Positions 33,871-42,572 of a DNA stretch of 60,479 nt are shown here, in pieces. Origin of the DNA: Candidatus Zymogenus saltonus. Lineage in GTDB: Bacteria; Desulfobacterota; Zymogenia; Zymogenales; Zymogenaceae. The first letter of the stretch is position 1; each line of letters opens with the position of its first letter. Location: NCBI GenBank assembly GCA_016929395.1, contig JAFGIX010000001.1:1-60479 (forward strand), given 5' to 3'. Below the pieces are notes generated by a model. The model did not search any database and was not told the origin of the DNA. It saw nothing but the letters and a program-made list of their open reading frames with translations. The position numbers and the translations under genes were made by a program.

Positions 33871-34299
33871 ATGAGCTGTAAAGATAGAAACTGTGGTGGA
33901 AATGTCAACAGAAGGGGATTTATCGGCTTCATAGTATCGGTCATCGCATCGATCTCGGCTCTCACGCCGCTTGCGGCCTTCTCGAAGGAGAAGTGGGTGT
34001 CGGTGGGCAAAAGGGACGATTTCACGGACGGGGGGTTCAATGTGATCGAGGGGGAGAAGATCTTCGTATTTCGGAAGGGGGATAGCTTCAGCGCCATGTC
34101 CGGGAAGTGCACCCATTTCGGGTGTCTCGTGGAGAGGCAGGCGGACGGCTCCTTCCTCTGCCCGTGTCACGCCTCGGTGTTCGACGGCAAGGGCGGCGTA
34201 AAGAAGGGCCCGGCGAAGAAGGACCTCGTGTGGCACAACGTTAAGGTTATGCCGACAGGCGAGGTCATGGTCGACGTAAAGAGCGAGGTTGCGCCTTAG
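33871..34299 (+). CDS. Rieske [2Fe-2S] protein
   Basis: 142 residues from the ATG 33871, which follows TAGGAG. An N-terminal anchor or Tat-like segment (NRRGFIGFIVSVIASIS, residues 13-29) leads to a Rieske domain with CTHFGC (C80, H82, C85) and CPCH (C97, C99, H100); the extra Cys pair marks the bc1/b6f type with a stabilising disulfide. It would sit on the periplasmic face. No cytochrome b gene is nearby, so its electron partner is unknown. Terminator at 34346-34372. Confidence 0.9.
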   Translation: MSCKDRNCGGNVNRRGFIGFIVSVIASISALTPLAAFSKEKWVSVGKRDDFTDGGFNVIEGEKIFVFRKGDSFSAMSGKCTHFGCLVERQADGSFLCPCHASVFDGKGGVKKGPAKKDLVWHNVKVMPTGEVMVDVKSEVAP

Positions 34300-34345
34300 G
34301 CGGGGTGGACTGATAGATATATACTTTTTCGTTTATAAAAAAACA

Positions 34346-34372
34346 GGGGCGGTTTTAGGCCGCCCCTTTTTT
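34346..34372 (+). terminator. rho-independent terminator of the Rieske gene
   Basis: Perfect 7-bp stem GGGGCGG/CCGCCCC, 7-nt loop, six T. Confidence 0.85.
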
Positions 34373-34527
34373 ATGGTCGAATACACCTTTCTCACTTTTC
34401 GATTTGTCAATCATGTCTAGTCAGCACAAGGTATTAACAGAATTCCGCATTGAAAACCCCGTTGACATGAACCATGTTGTCGGATAAAATCCTCTACATA
34501 AGATTAATAGTCTTTTAGAGGAAAAAA

Positions 34528-36093
34528 TTGGAACTCGCCATCGAAAGGGAGATAATAGCGCTCCTGATCGTCGTAACGTCGGTCGCCATGATTGTAAGGA
34601 GAATAAAGCTCCCCTACACAGTGGCGCTCGTCATCGTGGGGCTCGCCCTCGGCTTTTTCCACGCCCTTCCCGATCTCCACCTCACCCCGGAGATACTCTT
34701 CTTCGTGCTTTTGCCGTCGCTCTTGTTCGAGGCGGCGTTTCATCTCGACATTAGAGACTTTCTAAGAAACGCCTGGACGATCGTGATCCTTGCAGTCCCG
34801 GGCGTCCTATTTACGATGGCCGTCGTTGCGGGGATCGTCTTTCTGGGGCTAGGGTGGAGCCAGCCGGCCGTCGCCGTGAGCACGGGGGCCGTGCTGCTGT
34901 TCGGCGCGCTCATCTCCGCGACCGACCCGATAAGCGTGCTCGCTATTTTCAAGAAGCTCGGTATATCGAGGAAATTGACCGTGGTGATCGAGGGGGAGAG
35001 CCTCTTTAACGACGGCACCGCGGTCGTGATCTTCACCATAGTCCTGGCTGCCATAAACGGCGGCGGGATCGGGATAGGCGCCGGCCTCCAGAAATTCGTA
35101 ATCGTCGTCGCCGGCGGGATAGCCGTGGGGGCGTGCCTTGGGCTTTTCATGAGCATACTGACCGCCCAGGTGGACGACCACCTGATCGAGATCACTCTGA
35201 CCTCGATCTTAGCCTACGGCTCGTATCTCGTGGCGGAGGAGCTTCACGTCTCGGGAGTCATCGCTGTTGTCGTCGCCGGAATGATGAGCGGGAACTTCGG
35301 CACGAAGTACGGGATGTCCCCGACGACGAAGCTCGCGGTCGAGTCGTTCTGGGAGTACGTGGTCTTTGTGGTCAACTCCATCGTCTTCATATTGATCGGG
35401 ATCGAGCTTACCTTTGCAAACCTCCTCGACAACATCGTCCCGATCCTCATCGCCTGGGGGGCGGTGCTGGTATCCCGGCTCATGGTGATATATCTCACGA
35501 GGCCCATCGTCAACCGCCTCGGAAACGACGTCTCCTTAAGGTGGGCGATGGTCCTCGTCTGGGGGGGAATAAGGGGCTCCATCTCGATGGTGCTGATTCT
35601 CTCCCTGCCGAAGGACTTCCCCTACAGGGAGCTGATCCTCTCGATGACGTTCGGGGTCGTTTTCCTGACGCTGATAGGGCAGGGGATGACGATGAGGCCG
35701 CTCTTGAGGCGCCTCGGTCTCGTAACCGGCCCCACCAAGGAACGGGAGACGTACGAGAAATACAGGGGGGGGCTTTCCGCCGTGGGCCGGGTCATGGAGG
35801 AGATCGAGACGATGGCGAAGAGGAAGGAGATATCGCCGAGCGTCTACAAGAGGCTGAGGGAGCAGTACAGGAAAAGGTCGAAGACGCTGGAGAAGGGGCT
35901 TTCCGAACTCCATCTCGAAAAGGATTTTTTGAAGGAGGAGGAGCTGATATCGGTCAGGAGGCACCTCCTGATGGTGGAGAAGGACGCGGTGAAGGACGCC
36001 TACGGCCAGGGGCTGATCTCCGACGAGGCGATGAGGGAGCTGACCAAGGAGGTGGACGCGAAGCTTACGATGATGGAGGGGGAGAAGGAGTAG
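34528..36093 (+). CDS. CPA1-family Na+/H+ (cation/proton) antiporter
   Basis: 521 residues. About twelve membrane helices in residues 5-395. The CPA1 signature GESLFNDGTAVVIF (near 152-165) carries the transport Asp, and ATDPISVLAIF (near 130-140) the helix before it. A charged, helical cytoplasmic tail occupies residues ~400-521 and may sense pH or ions. The start is TTG at 34528 after AGAGG. It would swap Na+ or K+ for H+ across the inner membrane. Monocistronic. Confidence 0.92.
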   Translation: MELAIEREIIALLIVVTSVAMIVRRIKLPYTVALVIVGLALGFFHALPDLHLTPEILFFVLLPSLLFEAAFHLDIRDFLRNAWTIVILAVPGVLFTMAVVAGIVFLGLGWSQPAVAVSTGAVLLFGALISATDPISVLAIFKKLGISRKLTVVIEGESLFNDGTAVVIFTIVLAAINGGGIGIGAGLQKFVIVVAGGIAVGACLGLFMSILTAQVDDHLIEITLTSILAYGSYLVAEELHVSGVIAVVVAGMMSGNFGTKYGMSPTTKLAVESFWEYVVFVVNSIVFILIGIELTFANLLDNIVPILIAWGAVLVSRLMVIYLTRPIVNRLGNDVSLRWAMVLVWGGIRGSISMVLILSLPKDFPYRELILSMTFGVVFLTLIGQGMTMRPLLRRLGLVTGPTKERETYEKYRGGLSAVGRVMEEIETMAKRKEISPSVYKRLREQYRKRSKTLEKGLSELHLEKDFLKEEELISVRRHLLMVEKDAVKDAYGQGLISDEAMRELTKEVDAKLTMMEGEKE

Positions 36094-36362
36094 ATTTGAG
36101 GGGGTGAGGAGAACCGGATATCCGTTTGTTTTCAGTAAAATCTATGATATGTAAACAGTGAATTCAACGTGAGTTTGAGAAAGCAAATATTTGCTTCAAC
36201 ATGATTTGTAAATTCTCCCCCATGTAACACCCGCGTCAGTTTCCGAAACCCGAGGGCGTAGGTATTTCGGGAAAATCCTACCGATAGTAGAGCGAAGACT
36301 ATTTTAAATGCCGTATGCGAGCATGCCATGGCAGGTGAGTAGTGATTGTCTAAACAGAAAAA

Positions 36363-36419
36363 GGAGGGGATTCCCCCTCCCAGACCGCTGATAAAGTCCT
36401 CGTTTTTAGCGAGGACTTT
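36363..36419 (-). terminator. two consecutive hairpin terminators
   Basis: GGAGGGG/CCCCTCC (36363-36369 with 36374-36380), followed on the minus strand by TTTTT, and AAAGTCCTCG/CGAGGACTTT (36393-36402 with 36410-36419). They can end the ligase transcript on the minus strand; the second also fits the antiporter on the plus strand. Confidence 0.7.
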
Positions 36420-36451
36420 GTTATTATAGTGCCATGTTAAAGAAAGAGAAG

Positions 36452-36530
36452 ACAAGGGGCTTAAGCCCCTTGTCCACAAGCCCGAAGGGGATTAACCCCC
36501 TTATCCACAAGCCCGGAGAGGTCTCCCCTC
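36452..36530. repeat. tandem repeat with a 31-bp unit containing a hairpin
   Basis: Unit 1 (36454-36484) and unit 2 (36485-36515) agree at 28 of 31 positions; a third, half-length unit follows (36516-36530) and ends in eight T. Each unit begins with an AAGGGG/CCCCTT stem-loop, and full units end with TCCACAAGCCCG. The first hairpin with its flank is a perfect 22-nt palindrome (36452-36473). Confidence 0.8.
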
Positions 36531-36612
36531 TTTTTTTTGTCGTTAAAATCTGAGGCCCAAGCCACACTTCAGCCACCCTATTTCAGCTGAAGCTCAAAAA
36601 CCTCCTGCCACC

Positions 36613-38136
36613 TTACTCCTTGTACTCATCCTTCATCTTGTACTTCATGACCTTCCCGCTCGGGTTCCTCGGCAGGGCATCGAGGAAGTAGACCACCTTC
36701 GGCCTCTTGTAGCCGGGGAGCTTCTCCTTTCCGTAGGCCATCATATCCTCCTCGGTTGCCTCCTCGCCCGGCTTCAGGACAACGGCGGCGTGGATCTTCT
36801 CCCCCCACTTCTCGTCCGGCAGGCCGAAGACAGCGATCTCCTGAATCTTCGGGTGGGTGAGAAATGCGTCCTCCACCTCTTTGGCGAAGACGTTTTCGCC
36901 CCCCGTCTTTATCATGTCCTTCCTCCTGTCGACGAAGTAGAGAAAGCCGTCCTTGTCGCGGCTGACGATGTCTCCCGTGTGGAGCCAGCCGTCAACGAAG
37001 GTGACCTTCGTCTCGTCGTCCCGCTTGTAGTAGCCGGAGATTACCGACGGCCCTTTGAGAAGCAGCTCGCCGGGGTCACCGATCTTGACCTCCTTTCCGG
37101 TGTCGTCCACGATCCTGTAGTTTAGAATCGGGTTTATCACGCCGATGGAGCCCGCCTTCTCGAAGATCATGTTCGGCGTCAGGACCGTGGCGTTTCCGCC
37201 GCTCGACTCGGTGAGGCCGTAGGTGTAGTACATCTGTGCGTTCGGCATGTACTTCTTGACGTCCTTTTTGAGGTCGTCCGGGAAGGTGGCGGCGGCGGTC
37301 GCAAAGGCCCTGACGTGGGTGATGTCGTAGGCTATCGCCTCCGGGACCGCCATGATCCAGTTGAAGAGAAACGGCGGGACGACCATGGCGATGGTGACCT
37401 TCTCCTCGGATACGTTTCTCATGTACTGGACCGGGTCGAAGCGGTGTTGGAGGACGACCTTTGCGCCCGCGGCCATGAGCGAATTCAGGCAGTTGTCTAT
37501 GATGACGTGAAAGAGGGGAAGAACCTGGATCCCGGCATCCTCCTCGGTTATGTTCATTACGTTTATCGTAGTGTAGACCGCCCACAGGGCGTTTGCGTGG
37601 GTCAGCATGGCCAGCTTGCTTACGCCGGTGGTTCCGCCGGTGCAGAGGAAAATATAGAGGTCGTCCGGCAGTACCTCCACGTCCGGTTCGACCTTTTTGC
37701 CTTTTTTCAAGAAAGATTCGTAGTCCTGTGCGAATTTCGCTTTTTTACCTCCCACCTGGAGATAGGTCTTCACCTTGGGGAGCTCTCCCTTCATGTTCGC
37801 CACCATTTCGGCGAACTCCTCGTGGTAGATCAAGACCTTGGCGTCAGACAGGTCGATCAGGTATCTGATGTCCGGCGGGAGGAGCCTCGTCTTGACCGGG
37901 AAGTAGACGACGCCGATCTTCGCCAGGGCGTAGTTAGCCTCCACCATTGCCGGGATGTTCTCCGACATCATCGCGACCTTGTCCCCCTTCTTAAGACCCA
38001 GGGAGAGGAGGGAGTTCGCAAGGCCGTTGACGCGGTCGTTAAGCTCCCTCCATGTGTAGCGCAGGTCCTCGAAGACGAGGGCCTCTCTGTCGGGAAACTG
38101 TATGGCGTTTCTCGCCACGATATTTCCGATAGTCAT
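36613..38136 (-). CDS. AMP-forming acyl-CoA synthetase/ligase
   Basis: 507 residues from ATG 38134-38136 (GGAGG 4-9 nt upstream); the frame extends 24 codons further but the longer N-terminus is unlike the family. ANL signatures: P-loop LCTGGTTGVSKLA (near 155), YYTYGLTESSG (near 300), GWLHTGD, VDRRKDMIKTGGENV and the C-terminal lysine in NPSGKVMK. It makes acyl-CoA from a carboxylate, CoA and ATP via an acyl-adenylate. Substrate not predictable. It starts 56 bp downstream of the overlapping membrane methyltransferase's stop region on the same strand. Confidence 0.92.
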   Translation of the reverse strand: MTIGNIVARNAIQFPDREALVFEDLRYTWRELNDRVNGLANSLLSLGLKKGDKVAMMSENIPAMVEANYALAKIGVVYFPVKTRLLPPDIRYLIDLSDAKVLIYHEEFAEMVANMKGELPKVKTYLQVGGKKAKFAQDYESFLKKGKKVEPDVEVLPDDLYIFLCTGGTTGVSKLAMLTHANALWAVYTTINVMNITEEDAGIQVLPLFHVIIDNCLNSLMAAGAKVVLQHRFDPVQYMRNVSEEKVTIAMVVPPFLFNWIMAVPEAIAYDITHVRAFATAAATFPDDLKKDVKKYMPNAQMYYTYGLTESSGGNATVLTPNMIFEKAGSIGVINPILNYRIVDDTGKEVKIGDPGELLLKGPSVISGYYKRDDETKVTFVDGWLHTGDIVSRDKDGFLYFVDRRKDMIKTGGENVFAKEVEDAFLTHPKIQEIAVFGLPDEKWGEKIHAAVVLKPGEEATEEDMMAYGKEKLPGYKRPKVVYFLDALPRNPSGKVMKYKMKDEYKE

Positions 38137-38191
38137 AATGCCTCCATAGTTAAAAAAAAAGATTATAAATATTCCACCGGAGTTTTCATTT

Positions 38192-38908
38192 CTACCATAT
38201 TCCGGCAAAAACCTTATATCTTACTTTTTTAGCATACTCGGCATAACCTGACAATTCTTTTTTTAGGGTTCTGTCCTCAAGTACCGTTCGCGCGATGATG
38301 AGAATCACGACCGCCCCGGCGGGAATCAGTCCCCAGAGGGAGCCGAGGATAAGGGGGGTGGTGACCGCCATCAATATCCCGCCGGTGTAGCCGGGGTGTC
38401 TGACGTAGCGGTATGGGCCGTCCGTTACCACGAAATGCCCCCGGTCGCTCTGTATCCTGACCATGCTGGAGAAGAACTTGTTCGTCTTCATCGCCCAGAT
38501 CAGCATGAAGATCGAGAGGAGAAAGAGGGGGTAGCTTATTGTATAGACTATCAGGGGGAGCCTTGGCGACCAGACGTAGCGCCCGGCGTCGAGGCACGCA
38601 AGGATTATAACGGCGAGAAAGGCGGGCTTAAAGAGGGCATAAAATATCTTGTCCCACCACTTCACTCCCGGCCCGGGCTTGAGCCTCTCTTTTGCCAGAT
38701 CGATTTCGTCGGAAAAGAGGGCGATCTGAAAAACGGTGATCAGAAGGATAATGCCGCAGAAGGCCCACCCCTGCCAGTAGGTTATTCTCCCGGCGGAGAG
38801 GAAGACGAGGCAGAAGGTCAGGAGAATGGCGAAGATGGTGAGCAGCGCGATCTTAAAATAACCAATCTCGCCATAATTGCCATGATTGATATTTCGGTTT
38901 TTCGGCAT
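38192..38908 (-). CDS. ICMT-like membrane methyltransferase
   Basis: 238 residues with five or so membrane helices (near 18-40, 46-64, 88-106, 115-140, 178-200). The C-terminal isoprenylcysteine carboxylmethyltransferase signature is clear: GPYRYVRHPGYTGGI (near 163-177) and EDRTLKKELSGYAEY (near 208-222). Bacterial members methylate unknown lipids or small molecules with SAM; no prenyl protein substrate is implied. Weak RBS. Confidence 0.85.
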   Translation of the reverse strand: MPKNRNINHGNYGEIGYFKIALLTIFAILLTFCLVFLSAGRITYWQGWAFCGIILLITVFQIALFSDEIDLAKERLKPGPGVKWWDKIFYALFKPAFLAVIILACLDAGRYVWSPRLPLIVYTISYPLFLLSIFMLIWAMKTNKFFSSMVRIQSDRGHFVVTDGPYRYVRHPGYTGGILMAVTTPLILGSLWGLIPAGAVVILIIARTVLEDRTLKKELSGYAEYAKKVRYKVFAGIW

Positions 38909-38981
38909 TTCAACGCAACTGGAATGCTATACACAACAGATATCATAGAATAGAATACCAGTTGGAAATAGTCAAGAACAT

Positions 38982-39383
38982 TTAGACATTTTTACCGTCA
39001 AGCCAATCCTCGGCCTCTTTGGGATCGTTAAACTGCCTTGACTTTTCTTCAATGCCGCCTTCTCTTAATGCCCTTCCGCCCGCAAATTTGACAATCATCT
39101 GATTAACGATTAAGGCGGTTTCGCCTATTCCCGCTTTATTGCACATTTCCACAGCCTTTACATGAAGATCCATGCACTCCTGTGCGGGCGGCTTAACGTC
39201 TATGTTGTCGACCAGCAATGTGAAACCGGGAGAAAGCCGGTCCAGCGCCTTCTTGTTGTCATCAATATAATTTGGAACTTCCGAGGCCTTTTGCCAGAAG
39301 CCTTTTAGCTTTGAGTAATAACGATTTTTGTTTTCGTCAACGTACATTTCATAGTAATCGTTCTTTGCAATCTCCTCTTTCAT
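38982..39383 (-). CDS. small hypothetical protein, STAS-like pattern
   Basis: 133 residues, no membrane segment. The layout (short strands, amphipathic helices, and the final DPKEAEDWLDG) recalls SpoIIAA/STAS-like lipid-or-anti-sigma domains, but I cannot confirm the family. RBS GGAGG and a good promoter 80 nt upstream with an inverted repeat at its start point show it is a regulated gene. Confidence 0.65.
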   Translation of the reverse strand: MKEEIAKNDYYEMYVDENKNRYYSKLKGFWQKASEVPNYIDDNKKALDRLSPGFTLLVDNIDVKPPAQECMDLHVKAVEMCNKAGIGETALIVNQMIVKFAGGRALREGGIEEKSRQFNDPKEAEDWLDGKNV

Positions 39384-39419
39384 TTTTTCCTCCCTGCAAA
39401 TAATCGATACAATGTTACA

Positions 39420-39471
39420 AACACTAACAATAGTGTTACCGACATTATAAAGTATTCGGATATAATGTCAA
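39420..39471 (-). promoter_or_regulatory. promoter with inverted repeat at the transcription start
   Basis: On the minus strand TTGACA (39466-39471), 16-nt spacer and TATAAT (39444-39449). The inverted repeat AACACTA/TAGTGTT (39420-39426 with 39431-39437) begins at the predicted start of transcription, a place for an operator or a 5' hairpin. Confidence 0.65.
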
Positions 39472-39652
39472 GATATATTTTAGCCATTAATTAATAGGCT
39501 ATATATTAAATGTTGATTTTGGATAATGTTTTGATGTTTTTGTTCAATGCTTTGCTAAGATTATAAAAAAATCTCCTTGTGTATGAGACGACGTTATAAT
39601 ATAATTCCCGAAATTTGGTTGGTGTAATTGTACAGGATTATGGTCATCGACG

Positions 39653-40354
39653 ATGGGAGCCTTTAACAGAAAGAATTTTTTCAGGGGCATCGTAGATTCC
39701 CTCCCGATAGTCATATCGATATTTCCCTTCGGCATTGTCTTCGGCGTTTTGGCGATAAAGTCGGGATTCACGATATACGAGGCGTGCTTTTCCAGCGTTG
39801 TGGTCTTTGCCGGGGCCGCCCAGTTCTGCTCCCTTCCCCTGTTTGCGGCGGGGGTTAGCCCCTGGGCGATCATCGGGACCACGTTCATCATCAACCTCAG
39901 GCATCTCATCATGAGCGCCTCCATCTCCAGAAGGATAAAGGAGGAGGAGCTGCTCCCCAGGGCGGCGGCTTCGTACTTACTGATCGACGAGTCTTTCGCC
40001 GTGACCTCGGCTTGGTGGGACTCCGGCAAGAGGGAGTCCGCCCGGGACTTCCTTATCGGGTCGGGGCTTGCCGCCTGGACGTCCTGGAACATCGCGACGA
40101 TCCTGGGGGCGTTATTCGGGAACGTCCTGGGCGATCCGAAGAGACTGGGACTCGATTTCGCCATTGTCGCGGGATTTATCGGGCTTCTGGTGCCGCTGGT
40201 GAAGGGGAGGGTAGAGGTTCTGGTCCTTCTCTACGCGATAATCGTTTCGGTACTGTCATATATTTTCATCCCGGGTAACTGGTACATTCTGGTCGCCACC
40301 GTCCTTGGGAGCCTTGTCGGGGCCGTTTTCTCGCGGGACGAGGATGTCGACTGA
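39653..40354 (+). CDS. azlC: AzlC-family permease subunit, copy 1
   Basis: 233 residues. AzlC features: DSLPIVISIFPFGIVFG (near 15-31), GAAQFCSLPLF, TTFIINLRHLIMSAS and the LGDPKRLGLDFA segment. With AzlD it forms an exporter of branched-chain or related amino acids. It is followed directly by a second, very similar azlC and an azlD. A possible upstream promoter has TTGTGT and TATAAT 17 nt apart near 39580. The RBS is weak. Confidence 0.9.
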   Translation: MGAFNRKNFFRGIVDSLPIVISIFPFGIVFGVLAIKSGFTIYEACFSSVVVFAGAAQFCSLPLFAAGVSPWAIIGTTFIINLRHLIMSASISRRIKEEELLPRAAASYLLIDESFAVTSAWWDSGKRESARDFLIGSGLAAWTSWNIATILGALFGNVLGDPKRLGLDFAIVAGFIGLLVPLVKGRVEVLVLLYAIIVSVLSYIFIPGNWYILVATVLGSLVGAVFSRDEDVD

Positions 40355-40370
40355 AAAAGGTGGTTTAAGG

Positions 40371-41072
40371 ATGGGAGCCTTCAACAAAAAGAAGATGGTC
40401 AAGGGCGCCGTGGATTCGCTCCCGATAGTTATTTCGGTATTGCCCTTCGGGATTATCTACGGCGTTCTGGCGATAAAGTCGGGGCTGACGATATTCGAGG
40501 CGTCCTTTTCGAGCCTGGTCGTCTCCGCCGGGGCGGCCCAGTTCTGCTCCCTCCCTTTATTTGCGACGGGGGCTAGTCCCTGGGCGATCATCGGGACGAC
40601 CTTCATAATCAACCTCAGGCACCTCATATTGGGCGCCTCCATGTCACGAAAGATAAAGGAGGAGGAGATGCTCCCCAGGGCCTTGGCGGCGTACTGCCTC
40701 TTTGACGAGTCGTTCGCCGTGACCTCGGCCTGGTACGACTCCGGAAACAGGGAGTCCGTCCGGGATTACCTTATCGGGTCGGGGCTGGCGGGATGGGCGT
40801 CCTGGAATGTTTCAACGGTTATGGGGGCCGTATTCGGAAACATCCTCGGCGACCCGAAGAGACTGGGGCTAGACTTCGCCATCGTTGCGGGCTTTGTCGG
40901 GCTCCTTGTGCCGATGGTGAAGGGGAGGGTGGAGCTTCTCGTGCTACTTTTTGCGGCAGTAGCATCGGTCCTGTCATATCTCTTCATTCCGGGGAGCTGG
41001 TACATCCTGATCGCGGCCCTCACTGCGAGCGGGGTCGGCGCCGTCTTTTCGCGGGACGGGGATGGGGAGTAA
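40371..41072 (+). CDS. azlC: AzlC-family permease subunit, copy 2
   Basis: 233 residues from ATG 40371, the same length and start (MGAF) as copy 1. The frame is open upstream to 40305 but that part overlaps copy 1 and has no RBS, while AAGG-type bases precede 40371. Most residues match copy 1, including AGAAQFCSLPLF, SPWAIIGTTFIINLRHL and the LGDPKRLGLDFAIVAGF stretch. The copies differ mainly in membrane-helix residues, so the two may differ in substrate or act as a heteromer. Confidence 0.9.
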   Translation: MGAFNKKKMVKGAVDSLPIVISVLPFGIIYGVLAIKSGLTIFEASFSSLVVSAGAAQFCSLPLFATGASPWAIIGTTFIINLRHLILGASMSRKIKEEEMLPRALAAYCLFDESFAVTSAWYDSGNRESVRDYLIGSGLAGWASWNVSTVMGAVFGNILGDPKRLGLDFAIVAGFVGLLVPMVKGRVELLVLLFAAVASVLSYLFIPGSWYILIAALTASGVGAVFSRDGDGE

Positions 41073-41141
41073 AGAGCAATGTCTGACAAAATGGATTGTA
41101 AAACGAAGTTGTAGATTGGCATAAGGTAGTTGGAGGAAAGC

Positions 41142-41468
41142 TTGAGCCACGTATCAAACCTGCTTACAATGGTCGGAATGGGGATAGTCACCTATCTCAC
41201 CAGGGCGTTCTTCCTCGTCGGGAAAAAAGACGAGGGGATGCCGAAGTTCGTCGTCAGGGCGCTGAAGTTTGTGCCGGTGGCCGTACTTAGCGCAATCGTC
41301 GCCCCGATGGTGGTCGCCCCGGAGGGAAGGCTCGCCCTGACCTACGACAGCCCCTACCTCATTGCGGGCATCTTGACATTTCTTGTGGCTTACATCTCGA
41401 AAAACCTTATAATCACCGTCTTCAGCGGCATAGCGTTGATCCTGATCGTTAAGTTCATCATAGGATGA
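41142..41468 (+). CDS. azlD: AzlD-family transporter small subunit
   Basis: 108 residues from the TTG at 41142, chosen because GGAGG lies 5 nt upstream; an earlier TTG at 41130 would include that site in the coding region. Features: TYLTRAFFLV, FVVRALKFVPVAVLSAIVAP and three or four membrane helices. It pairs with AzlC. Only one AzlD serves the two AzlC copies. Confidence 0.88.
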   Translation: MSHVSNLLTMVGMGIVTYLTRAFFLVGKKDEGMPKFVVRALKFVPVAVLSAIVAPMVVAPEGRLALTYDSPYLIAGILTFLVAYISKNLIITVFSGIALILIVKFIIG

Positions 41469-41768
41469 GAGCAAGAGGGGAATATCTATCCGTCCGTCTC
41501 GCCATCTCGCCATCGCGACATTTCTCGATAAATTTTCGTCTCGGTGATTCAAGGATACGGCACCAACTGGGGAATTCGGCATAACTTAAAAACATCCGTC
41601 ATTGCGGGCGAACGAAGAAGTCGCGGCAGTATCCTATTAAAGGCGCGTGATAAAGGTGCGTGATAAAAGAGGCTTTAGGCTTCAAGCAAAACGAAAATTC
41701 CGCGTCATTTAAACGGACACGATTTGTCCCCGTTTATTTCAAACACGGAAAGGCGTCGGGGTCCGCTC
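41469..41768. other. intergenic with one REP-like sequence
   Basis: 300 bp. A dispersed-repeat-like segment beginning CGTCATTGCGGGCGAACG lies at 41597-41628, and GCGTGATAAA is repeated twice (41645-41654, 41658-41667). No gene. Confidence 0.55.
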
Positions 41769-42560
41769 CTAAATCCTGCCGACGATGTTGAGGAGGATCA
41801 GAAAGATCGTCATGTCGGCGAAGGTGTGGACGAGTATCGGCATCAAGAGACCACCGGCGCGGTTTCGTATGATGCCCATAAAGAGGCCGTAGACGGTCGC
41901 CATGACGGCGCCCAAAATCCCGTTGGGTATACCCCAGTAGTGGATGACGCCGAAGATAACCGCCTGGACCGCGATCACCGCATGGACGCTCCCGAAAATT
42001 TCCTCAAGGCCATTCCACAGTATCCCCCGGTAGACGACCTCCTCCACTATGGAGTTCACGAAGGCAAAGACGACCCCCCCGACGAGGAGCTTCAATAATT
42101 CCACGTCCGGAAAATATTGCGTGAAGACCTCGATGTCGGGATCGAAAAGCCAATACCAGAGGATCAGGGCGGATGAGCTGACCGCGATAACGACAAGTCC
42201 ATAAACAATCGAGGTCTTGTTTATCTCACCGACCTCCCCAAAAGAGGGGGGCGATTCATCTCTCCAGAGAGATTTAAAAAACCGAATCGTGATCAGGTAG
42301 AGGGCTATGGGAAATGCGAACATCAATCCCAGCGTGTAAAAGGGGAGGGTTCTCGTGATGTAGGCCACGAGGAAGAAAAGGGTGGGACCGAAGAGGGATA
42401 TGTGTCTTCTGTAAAAAAAGAGCGTTATAAGGGCGAGGAAAACGGCCGGGATTGAAAGAAAAATCCATCCCTCGACCATGTGTGTGGGGAAGAGGAGGCC
42501 GACGACCGCCGCCGTCAAATACAGAGCGGCCGGGACAAATTTCTTTTCCGATTTTTCCAT
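41769..42560 (-). CDS. CPBP-family intramembrane glutamic endopeptidase
   Basis: 263 residues with about eight membrane helices. The abortive-infection/CAAX-protease signature is EEVVYRG (E173, E174, R178), followed by VIFGVIHYW (His) and LVHTFADM (His). These proteases cut within the membrane; in bacteria they process peptides, matured bacteriocins or other unknown targets. Stands next to, but is not obviously linked with, the GNAT gene 13 nt away on the same strand. Confidence 0.9.
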   Translation of the reverse strand: MEKSEKKFVPAALYLTAAVVGLLFPTHMVEGWIFLSIPAVFLALITLFFYRRHISLFGPTLFFLVAYITRTLPFYTLGLMFAFPIALYLITIRFFKSLWRDESPPSFGEVGEINKTSIVYGLVVIAVSSSALILWYWLFDPDIEVFTQYFPDVELLKLLVGGVVFAFVNSIVEEVVYRGILWNGLEEIFGSVHAVIAVQAVIFGVIHYWGIPNGILGAVMATVYGLFMGIIRNRAGGLLMPILVHTFADMTIFLILLNIVGRI

Positions 42561-42572
42561 CGCCTTATTCCC

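Larger units (their letters stand above)
36094..36612. other. hairpin-rich intergenic region
   Basis: 519 bp between the antiporter and the acyl-CoA ligase. Besides the two terminators and the tandem repeat listed separately, a short palindrome TGCCATGGCA (36324-36333) is visible. A minus-strand open frame of 115 codons (36132-36479) runs through the hairpins and I do not accept it as a gene. Confidence 0.6.

Noticed and set aside
36132-36479. Minus-strand hypothetical protein of 115 codons
   Set aside because: It runs through two terminators and the hairpin repeat, has no RBS, and shares no recognisable domain.
36452-36530. CRISPR array
   Set aside because: The two units are contiguous, with no spacers of distinct sequence, and no cas gene lies nearby.
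36613-38208. Start of the acyl-CoA ligase at 38208
   Set aside because: The extra 24 residues lack family similarity, and a good RBS (GGAGG) sits before the ATG at 38136.
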